In this document: one piece after another, positions 58,032 through 64,000 of the stretch
Layout: each line of letters starts with the position of its first letter
Numbering within the stretch: position 1 is the stretch's first letter
Source: Neorhizobium sp. NCHU2750
Lineage (GTDB): Bacteria; Pseudomonadota; Alphaproteobacteria; Rhizobiales; Rhizobiaceae
Length of the DNA stretch: 64,000 nucleotides
Assembly: GCF_003597675.1 (NCBI RefSeq)
Contig: NZ_CP030827.1
Span: 2,170,001 to 2,234,000 of the forward strand
Direction: 5' to 3'
Translations under genes and position numbers: made by a program
Notes under the pieces: model-generated
Databases searched by the model: none
Told to the model about the DNA's origin: nothing
The model's input: only the letters and a program-made list of their open reading frames with translations

Positions 58032-58826
58032 TCAGTCTTCCGAGGCGACCATCTGATGCGATAGGGTGACAGCGCCGCGGCGATCCTTCTCGTCGGCAAC
58101 GGAGAAGGCCTGTTCCTGCAGCTGTTCCATCCAGCCGCAATCCTTCGGTGCACAACGGTCAAGCGCCGCCGTCATGAAAGCCAGCCCCCGCACGCTCTGG
58201 CCTTCCTGGAACAGGATATTGCCGAACACGGCCATGGCGCCCGGATGACCGCTCTTGCGTGCCTGGTTCAGCCACTTCTTGGCCTGCTGGATATTGGCAT
58301 TGCCGCCCTCGCCCGACAGCATCATCTTGGCGAGCTGATACTGCGCCTCGGCGACACCGAAAGTCGACGCCACCTGGAAATAGAGCTGGCGGGCCTGATA
58401 GAGGTCCACCTTGACCGGGCTGCCCGGAATGCCGTGGCTGTAGTAATTGGCAAGCGACAGAAGCGCGTTGACGAAGAAGCCGGTATCTTCCGATCCGGGC
58501 TCGACGCCCTGCGCTGCAATTTCGTTATAGATCTTGAAGGCGGCGTAATCGTCCTTGGTCACGCCGTCGCCATCGGCATACATGTTGGCCAGCGCCCAGC
58601 GCGAGCCCGTATGTCCTTTTTCCGCCGCGTAACGATAGGCCTCGACCGCGTCTTCCTTCTGGCCATTCTTGTAGGCCTTGAAGCCGAACTTGAACAGGTC
58701 GAACGGGCCGGACTCCTTCGTCACCCCTGCCTTGATATCGAAGGCAAAGGCAGACCCGGCGCACATGACCGCCAGTGATAGTCCAAGAAGCAATACTCTC
58801 ATGGATCCGGTGTTAGACCTTGGCAT
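58032..58826 (-). CDS. exoR: Periplasmic regulator ExoR (Sel1 repeats)
   Basis: About 264 residues, with a signal peptide (MRVLLLGLSLAVMCAGSAFA) and Sel1-like TPR repeats (AAEKGHTGSRWALANMYADG, AEAQYQLAKMMLSGEGG, AKKWLNQARKSGHPGAMAVF). It closely matches Sinorhizobium/Agrobacterium ExoR, a periplasmic protein that restrains the ExoS-ChvI two-component system controlling succinoglycan and motility; it is cleaved under acid or stress. The ATG at 58826 adds eight residues before the signal peptide, as in some homologues; ATG at 58802 is equally possible. exoS and chvI are not in the window. Confidence 0.92.
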   Translation of the reverse strand: MPRSNTGSMRVLLLGLSLAVMCAGSAFAFDIKAGVTKESGPFDLFKFGFKAYKNGQKEDAVEAYRYAAEKGHTGSRWALANMYADGDGVTKDDYAAFKIYNEIAAQGVEPGSEDTGFFVNALLSLANYYSHGIPGSPVKVDLYQARQLYFQVASTFGVAEAQYQLAKMMLSGEGGNANIQQAKKWLNQARKSGHPGAMAVFGNILFQEGQSVRGLAFMTAALDRCAPKDCGWMEQLQEQAFSVADEKDRRGAVTLSHQMVASED

Positions 58827-59246
58827 GGTTCAGTTTCTTTCGACCCGCGCACAGGACGTTGCCGCGGCGTGCATTATTGGCCTTGCGGATAGAAATTCCG
58901 GACGACGTGTTCCGAAACTTCCGCTCCCTGACAGGCGAGAGAAACTGTAGGTACCATTTTCGGCAAGACTAGGACCCTGCCGAAAAGCTGCATCATGACC
59001 GGAAAGCGAAACAGAAATTCGCTCGCCCGGACAGACAACGCCCCGTTTATCTTTGGAAAACCCGCCCATCATACTCCAACATGCACAGCCAGCCCCCGCA
59101 AGCCGCGCTCTTTACTTAGCTATCGCTGCGCTCCGTTTGTGGCGGGAAATGGACAAAAGTCCTACCCCTTAAGCGCGGCGCGATCGTCACAAACAAATGT
59201 TGCTAAATCGTCACATTTTTCCGATGTCACGGAAACGTTTCGCAAG
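58827..59246. other. Spacer between exoR and the FadL-type porin gene
   Basis: 420 bases without a supported gene. It should contain the exoR promoter on the minus strand near 58850-58950. The middle is AT-rich in places. No repeat, no clear promoter box and no conserved small frame was seen. Confidence 0.45.
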
Positions 59247-59273
59247 AAAAAGCCCGGTCGAAACCGGGCTTTT
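59247..59273 (-). terminator. Terminator of the FadL-type porin gene
   Basis: AAAAGCCCGGT / ACCGGGCTTTT, 11-bp stem with loop CGAA (tetraloop-like on either strand) and A/T runs on both sides. It lies 22 bases past the porin stop. Confidence 0.92.
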
Positions 59274-59294
59274 GTGGCGTGGTAAAAGAAATGC

Positions 59295-60527
59295 TCAGAA
59301 GCGAACCTTGAGCGAGGTCGACAGGGCTACGGCGAGATCGCTGTCGTACTTGTAGGTGGCGTCTTCACCGATCGTGCCACCATCGACGGTCATGGACTTG
59401 GAAGTACCGCTGGTCATAAGTCCGATCACGCCACCCAACCGGATCTCGACATTCTTGGTCGGAGAATAAGCAACACCGGTGCTGAGCAACCAGGTATCGG
59501 ACTGGCTGCCATAGGCCTGAGACGTGCCACGATCCCAGGTGATGCTGGCCGCAGCACTCCATTGATCGTTGAATTTATGGCCAATACCGCCGGTGATCGT
59601 CCAGCCGTCGCGATAGCCGAGTTCGAGATCAGTGATCTTCGCGCCGCTCGCGCTATAGAAGGGAATGGTCTGCAACTGGCTCCAGTCGGTCCATTTGACC
59701 GAACCGAAAGCCAACCAGTCTGGCGCAATGCCGCTTTGCAGCTTGAGTTCCAGCGCATCCGGCATCGCGGTCGAACCGCTAACCGGGATGACCGACCCGC
59801 CCAGCGGGCTGACTGCGCTCGGCACCTGCGTCAGGTCGACGGTACCGGAGACGTCATTGAGCTTGACCTCGCTGTAATAGACGAGGCTGGCGCGAAATGC
59901 ATATTCGGGGATTTCGTAGGCGGCGCCGGCGCGCCATCCCCAACCATGGCCGGAGAGATCAAGACGGCCTGTACCGTTATAGGGAAGGCCACCGAGCACT
60001 TCCGGCGCGATGACCAGGCTTTCCTTGAACCCGTCCATTTCCAGATAATTGCCGCCGCCGATGACGCGCAACTGGCCGGGTCCCATGTCGAACCGATACG
60101 AACAGGTCAACGCATAGTTGTCGCTGTTGATCTTGGTCTCGATATTCTGATAGGCGCCGGCCCAGTTGGCACCCGGCTTGGTATGCGCACCATAGGGCTG
60201 CGAATAATCGAACATGCAATCGGCATTCTCGTAGCCGATCTTGCCGCCGATACGCGGCGACCAATAGCCCTCGTCCTCTTTCCCGGAGGATGAATAGCCC
60301 AGTGCGTTCAACGAGAAAGGCGTCGTTCCGCTGGTATCCTGAACGTTTTTCAGCTTGCGATCCGGCATGACGAACGTCGCCGTCGATTCGAACGCCGCCT
60401 GCGAAGGATCGAACAGAAGGTCGATATTATAGCCGCCCCGCTCCACGCCGCCTGCGAATGCCTGTGAATGCAGCCCCCCCGCTGCCAACAAGAGCGCCGC
60501 AGACCGTGTGATGTATTTTCCTACCAT
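59295..60527 (-). CDS. FadL/OmpP1-family outer membrane protein
   Basis: Outer-membrane beta-barrel of 410 residues for uptake of long-chain fatty acids or other hydrophobic compounds. A signal peptide (to about 25, AFA-GG) is followed by GGYNIDLLFDPSQAAFEST, and the end KYDSDLAVALSTSLKVRF has the terminal aromatic of a BAM substrate. The barrel repeats aromatic-alternating strands. ATG at 60527 has GGGAG 5 bases upstream; GTG at 60539 does not. The ligand cannot be inferred. Single gene, terminated before exoR. Confidence 0.88.
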   Translation of the reverse strand: MVGKYITRSAALLLAAGGLHSQAFAGGVERGGYNIDLLFDPSQAAFESTATFVMPDRKLKNVQDTSGTTPFSLNALGYSSSGKEDEGYWSPRIGGKIGYENADCMFDYSQPYGAHTKPGANWAGAYQNIETKINSDNYALTCSYRFDMGPGQLRVIGGGNYLEMDGFKESLVIAPEVLGGLPYNGTGRLDLSGHGWGWRAGAAYEIPEYAFRASLVYYSEVKLNDVSGTVDLTQVPSAVSPLGGSVIPVSGSTAMPDALELKLQSGIAPDWLAFGSVKWTDWSQLQTIPFYSASGAKITDLELGYRDGWTITGGIGHKFNDQWSAAASITWDRGTSQAYGSQSDTWLLSTGVAYSPTKNVEIRLGGVIGLMTSGTSKSMTVDGGTIGEDATYKYDSDLAVALSTSLKVRF

Positions 60528-60539
60528 GTCGTCTCCCAC

Positions 60540-60826
60540 TCCTGGTAAGTTCTACCAAGCCCACTGTAGATGGATCACTCTAAACAACAACTTTCGGCTG
60601 CCGGGACGATTGCGGCGCACAACCGCTCAAAATTTACGTAAACCCATCAACAACAGAGTGAGAATCGACCGGAGCAGGATAAAATTACCTGCAGAATTGA
60701 CGGATCGCAGCTACCGCTAGAATTTTATGTTGTGGGAACCTGCACCTGTGGCGATAGCGCAACAGATCGGCTTTCTCCCCCTGAGCAACCGCACAATTTT
60801 CGAATTCACGCCGAACGGCACAGGCA
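60540..60826. other. Promoter region of the FadL-type porin gene
   Basis: About 290 bases, AT-rich (for example AAAATTTACGTAAACCC and AGGATAAAATTACC), with no gene. It probably holds the minus-strand promoter of the porin gene. Confidence 0.45.
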
Positions 60827-60863
60827 TCAAAAGAAATGCCGCACCCGTTCCCGGATGCGGCAT
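60827..60863 (-). terminator. Terminator of valS
   Basis: Minus strand ATGCCGCA ... TGCGGCAT, 8-bp stem with an interrupted inner stem, then TTCTTTTGATG. It is about 27 bases past the valS stop. Confidence 0.8.
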
Positions 60864-60889
60864 CTGATTGTCGGAATCGTTGAGGAAAT

Positions 60890-63805
60890 TCAGCCTGCTT
60901 CGGAAATCCGCAACAGCGCGATCTTGAGATTGGCGAGCTGAACTTCGAGTTCGGCATAGCGTTCGCGGTCGGCTGCGACCACGTCCGGATCGGCATTGGC
61001 GATGAACTTCTCGTTGGAAAGCTTCTTGTTGAGGCGCTCCATCTCCTGTTCCGTCTTGACGATCGCCTTTTCGATGCGGGCCTTTTCGGCGACGAGATCG
61101 ATCAGGTTGCCGAGCGGCAGGCAGACGGTCGCCTCGCCGACGACGATCTGGGCGGCCCCCTTAGGCGCAACATCCGCAGGCTCGATGCTTTCGACACGCG
61201 CCAGTCGCTTGATCGCAGCCTCGTGGCGGCGCATGCGGAATGCGGTCTGCTCATTGGCACCGACGACGATCAGAGGCGCTATCGCGGACGGCGGCACGTT
61301 CATCTCCGAACGGGCCGAACGCAGGCCTGAAACCAGATCGACCAGCCAGTTGATCTCGTCGGCCGCTTCCTCGTCGCCGAAATCGGCAGCCGGCCAGTCG
61401 CCATGCGCCAGAAGACCGTCGCGCTCGGCCGTATGCGCCCACAGTTCTTCCGTCATGAACGGCATGAACGGATGCAGCAACGCATAGGTCTTTTCCATGA
61501 CATAGGCCATGCAGGCCTGGGCTTCCGCCTTCGCCTGCTCGTCCTCGCCCATGAATACCGGCTTCAGGAGTTCGACATACCAGTCGCAGACCTGGTTCCA
61601 GACGAAACGGTAGAGACCGCCGGCCGCCTCGTTGAAGCGGTAGGTCTCGATCGCCGTCGTCACCTCATCGACAGTTTTCGACAGCTCGGTCAGTATCCAG
61701 CGGTTGACCGTCAGCTTGGCGTCGTCCGGCGAGAAGGAAGCGTTGCGCGCAACACCGTTCATTTCGCCGAAGCGGGTGGCGTTCCACAGCTTGGTGCCGA
61801 AATTGCGATAACCGGCAATGCGGGCCGGATCGAGCTTCACGTCGCGGCCCTGCGCTGCCATGACGGCCAGCGTGAAGCGCAATGCGTCCGCGCCATATTC
61901 GTCGATCAGTTCGAGCGGGTCGATGACGTTGCCCTTCGACTTCGACATCTTCTGGCCGTTCTTGTCGCGAACCAGCGCGTGTACATAGACCGTGTTGAAC
62001 GGCTCGACCGGATTGCCTTCCTCGTCCTTCATGAAGTGAAGGCCCATCATCATCATCCGGGCAACCCAGAAGAAGATGATGTCGAAACCGGTGACCAGCA
62101 CGTTGGTCGGATAGTAGCGTGCCACTTCCGGCGTCTTGTCTGGCCAGCCGAGCGTCGAGAAGGGCCAGAGCGCCGACGAAAACCAAGTGTCGAGCACGTC
62201 TTCGTCGCGGGTCAGGATTTCGCCCGGCTCGAAGTTTTCAAGCTTCTCCTGCACCCAGGCCTTCCACGGGCCTTCATGCGCCAGATAGTGCTGGACAGCG
62301 GCTTCAAGCGCCTCTTCTTCCGTCTTTTCGACGAAGCACTGGCCGTCCGGACCATACCAGGCCGGAATCTGGTGTCCCCACCAGAGCTGGCGCGAAATGC
62401 ACCAAGGCTCGATATTTTCCATCCATTCGAAATAGGTCTTGTCCCAGTTCTTCGGCACGAAGTTGGTGCGGCCTTCGCGTACAGAGGCGATTGCCGGCTC
62501 TGCCAGGGTCTTGGCATCGGCAAACCACTGGTCGGTCAGCATCGGCTCGATGACGACGCCGGAGCGGTCGCCGAACGGCTGCATGATCTTTTTCTTCTCG
62601 ACGTAAGGAATGTCGTTGCCTTCGGCATCCCTGACCGTGACGGCAAGCCCCTCGGCATTGATCGCCTCGATGATCTTGGCGCGGGCAACCATGCGGTCGA
62701 GACCGCGATATTCTTCCGGAACGAGGTTGATCTCGTCGACGTCGCTCTCGCTTGGCAATTCGCCCGACCTGGTAATGGCGGCGGCCCGTGCGGCGCATTC
62801 GGCATAGCTGTCGCCATCGGCACGCATCGCAGCAACCGTATCCATCAGGCGGTAGAGCGGGATCCTGTTGCGCTTGGCGACCTGATAGTCATTGAAGTCA
62901 TGCGCGCCGGTGATCTTCACCGCACCCGAACCGAAGGTCGGATCCGGATATTCGTCGGCAATGATCGGGATCAGACGCCGATGTTCCTTCGGCCCGACCG
63001 GGATTTCGCAGAGCTTGCCGACGATTGGAGCATAGCGTTCATCCGACGGATGAACGGCGACCGCACCATCGCCCAGCATGGTTTCCGGACGCGTCGTGGC
63101 GATCGAGATATAGTTGCGCTCTTCCGACAGGACGACGTTTCCGTCGGCGTCCTTCTCGACATAGGTATAGGTCTCGCCGCCGGCCAGCGGGTACTTGAAG
63201 TGCCACATATGGCCGTCGACTTCGCGGCTTTCGACCTCGAGGTCGGAAATCGCCGTCTCGAATTTCGGGTCCCAGTTGACCAGACGCTTGCCGCGATAGA
63301 TCAAGCCTTCCTTGTAGAGCGAAACGAAGACTTCGAGCACGGCCTTTGACAGGCCCTCGTCCATCGTAAACCGCTCGCGCGACCAGTCGCAGGAAGCGCC
63401 GAGGCGTTTCAGCTGGTTGAAGATCAGCCCGCCGGATTCAGCCTTCCATTCCCATACCTTGTCGACAAAGGCGTCGCGCCCCATGTCGCGGCGGCCGGGC
63501 TGCTGGCGCTCGGCAAGCTGACGCTCGACGACCATCTGTGTCGCGATACCGGCATGGTCCATGCCCGGCTGCCACAGCACGTCCTTGCCGCGCATGCGCT
63601 CGAAGCGGACCATGATGTCCTGCAGCGTATTGTTGAGCGCGTGGCCCATATGCAGCGAGCCGGTAACGTTCGGCGGCGGGATCACGATGGTGAAGGTTTC
63701 CGCACCCGGCTTGGCATTGGCGCCGGCGCGGAATGCATCCGCATCGTCCCAGGCTTTTGCGATCTTCGGTTCGACGGCGGCGGAATCGTAGGTCTTCTCG
63801 AGCAT
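60890..63805 (-). CDS. valS: Valyl-tRNA synthetase
   Basis: Class I synthetase, 971 residues. HIGH motif NVTGSLHMGHALN (about 46-58); KMSKS motif DKNGQKMSKSKGNVIDP (about residue 620); the CP1 editing domain lies between; the C-terminal coiled coil (ARIEKAIVKTEQEMERLNKK) is complete. ATG at 63805 (MLEKTYDSAAVEPK). Downstream of popZ on the minus strand, as in other Rhizobiales, but separated from it by a terminator. Confidence 0.98.
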   Translation of the reverse strand: MLEKTYDSAAVEPKIAKAWDDADAFRAGANAKPGAETFTIVIPPPNVTGSLHMGHALNNTLQDIMVRFERMRGKDVLWQPGMDHAGIATQMVVERQLAERQQPGRRDMGRDAFVDKVWEWKAESGGLIFNQLKRLGASCDWSRERFTMDEGLSKAVLEVFVSLYKEGLIYRGKRLVNWDPKFETAISDLEVESREVDGHMWHFKYPLAGGETYTYVEKDADGNVVLSEERNYISIATTRPETMLGDGAVAVHPSDERYAPIVGKLCEIPVGPKEHRRLIPIIADEYPDPTFGSGAVKITGAHDFNDYQVAKRNRIPLYRLMDTVAAMRADGDSYAECAARAAAITRSGELPSESDVDEINLVPEEYRGLDRMVARAKIIEAINAEGLAVTVRDAEGNDIPYVEKKKIMQPFGDRSGVVIEPMLTDQWFADAKTLAEPAIASVREGRTNFVPKNWDKTYFEWMENIEPWCISRQLWWGHQIPAWYGPDGQCFVEKTEEEALEAAVQHYLAHEGPWKAWVQEKLENFEPGEILTRDEDVLDTWFSSALWPFSTLGWPDKTPEVARYYPTNVLVTGFDIIFFWVARMMMMGLHFMKDEEGNPVEPFNTVYVHALVRDKNGQKMSKSKGNVIDPLELIDEYGADALRFTLAVMAAQGRDVKLDPARIAGYRNFGTKLWNATRFGEMNGVARNASFSPDDAKLTVNRWILTELSKTVDEVTTAIETYRFNEAAGGLYRFVWNQVCDWYVELLKPVFMGEDEQAKAEAQACMAYVMEKTYALLHPFMPFMTEELWAHTAERDGLLAHGDWPAADFGDEEAADEINWLVDLVSGLRSARSEMNVPPSAIAPLIVVGANEQTAFRMRRHEAAIKRLARVESIEPADVAPKGAAQIVVGEATVCLPLGNLIDLVAEKARIEKAIVKTEQEMERLNKKLSNEKFIANADPDVVAADRERYAELEVQLANLKIALLRISEAG

Positions 63806-63874
63806 TTCCTGACCCGTTTTTATTTCTGAATGAGATGCAGGGTTGTTAAAGACGTGGGGGGTGGCAAGTCAATA

Positions 63875-63900
63875 AAAAAGCCGCCCCGTTGCCGGAGCGG
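63875..63900 (-). terminator. Terminator of the popZ-like gene
   Basis: Minus strand GCCGCTCCG, loop GCAA, CGGGGCGGC (one T-G wobble) followed by TTTTTT. It lies 40 bases past the partial gene's stop and before valS. Confidence 0.85.
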
Positions 63901-63939
63901 CCATATTCATTGACACATGCGGCAGAATTAGCGGCCCAA

Positions 63940-64000
63940 TTACCTGCGGGGACCGCGGGCCACGCGCTCGATCTCTTCGCGCACGAGGCGCTCGACCAGC
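63940..64000 (-). CDS. PopZ/DUF2497-like protein, C-terminal end only
   Basis: Only the last 19 codons lie in the window: they read LVERLVREEIERVARGPRR then stop. This is the conserved C-terminus of DUF2497 polar-organising proteins (PopZ), which anchor the chromosome and division regulators at the pole. The gene sits just upstream of valS in other Rhizobiales, which supports the call. The rest of the protein is outside the window. Confidence 0.75.
   Translation of the reverse strand, partial: LVERLVREEIERVARGPRR

Noticed and set aside
61403..63349. 648-codon open frame opposite valS
   Set aside because: Antisense shadow of a complete valyl-tRNA synthetase gene.

Overview
The window is ordinary core chromosome of an alphaproteobacterium in the order Rhizobiales, most likely a Rhizobiaceae (Rhizobium/Agrobacterium/Neorhizobium group). 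The evidence is the GC-rich coding sequence, ddl-ftsQ-ftsA-ftsZ followed by lpxC-bamD-recN-ligA, ExoR, long TatB and FtsZ tails, several small DUF1127-type proteins, and a run popZ-valS ... argS-SPOR-nagZ-scpAB-tatABC-serS-surE-pcm. I see no insertion sequence, phage, CRISPR array or rRNA. There is one tRNA, tRNA-Leu(UAG). Species-level identity is inference; no database was searched. || Layout. 1-12.5 kb is a mixed metabolic region: a 5'-truncated PLP decarboxylase, a Cys-rich secreted esterase, an M20 amidohydrolase, an L,D-transpeptidase-like envelope protein, a YeeE/YedE sulfur importer, a short YadA-like adhesin, pncA, azlCD and an aminopeptidase P. 12.7-18.6 kb has a small DUF1127-like gene with a CUCCUCCC hairpin, prmA, a Sco1 protein, a lone cheW, creA, a DEDDh exonuclease, a GNAT enzyme and a secreted SnoaL-like protein. 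18.7-30.8 kb is the division and envelope block, all on the minus strand except a cytochrome b561: ddl, ftsQ, ftsA, ftsZ, lpxC, bamD, recN, ligA. Two CtrA-type half-sites lie upstream of ddl. 31-36 kb holds an MHS-family transporter, trigger factor, tRNA-Leu and a striking sRNA locus next to two DUF1127 genes. 36-42.8 kb contains trmFO, a small membrane protein, NDUFAF6-like and NDUFAF3-like genes next to yajC (without secDF between them), a DUF815 ATPase and a degenerate LytM lipoprotein. 42.8-57 kb is one long minus-strand run: dgt, argS, SPOR protein, nagZ, scpA, scpB, tatA, tatB, tatC, serS, surE, pcm. 56.7-64 kb has erpA and xthA on plus, then exoR, a FadL-type porin, valS and the last codons of popZ on minus. 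|| How it fits together. Much of the window serves the cell envelope and cell cycle: peptidoglycan precursor supply (ddl), divisome (ftsQAZ, SPOR protein, LytM factor), outer membrane (lpxC, bamD, FadL porin, YadA), protein export (tatABC, yajC), chromosome organisation (scpAB, recN, ligA, popZ), and translation and protein quality (valS, argS, serS, tig, prmA, pcm, trmFO, tRNA-Leu). || The most interesting observation is non-coding. A plus-strand RNA at about 35180-35310 folds into three successive hairpins, each presenting CCTCCTCCC (anti-Shine-Dalgarno-like) in its loop, just upstream of a DUF1127 gene. A second hairpin with CTCCTCCC in its loop sits between a DUF1127-like gene and a terminator at 12973-13059. 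The first resembles the alpha-r14 / 'cuckoo' class of sRNAs. The second may be a less obvious member.
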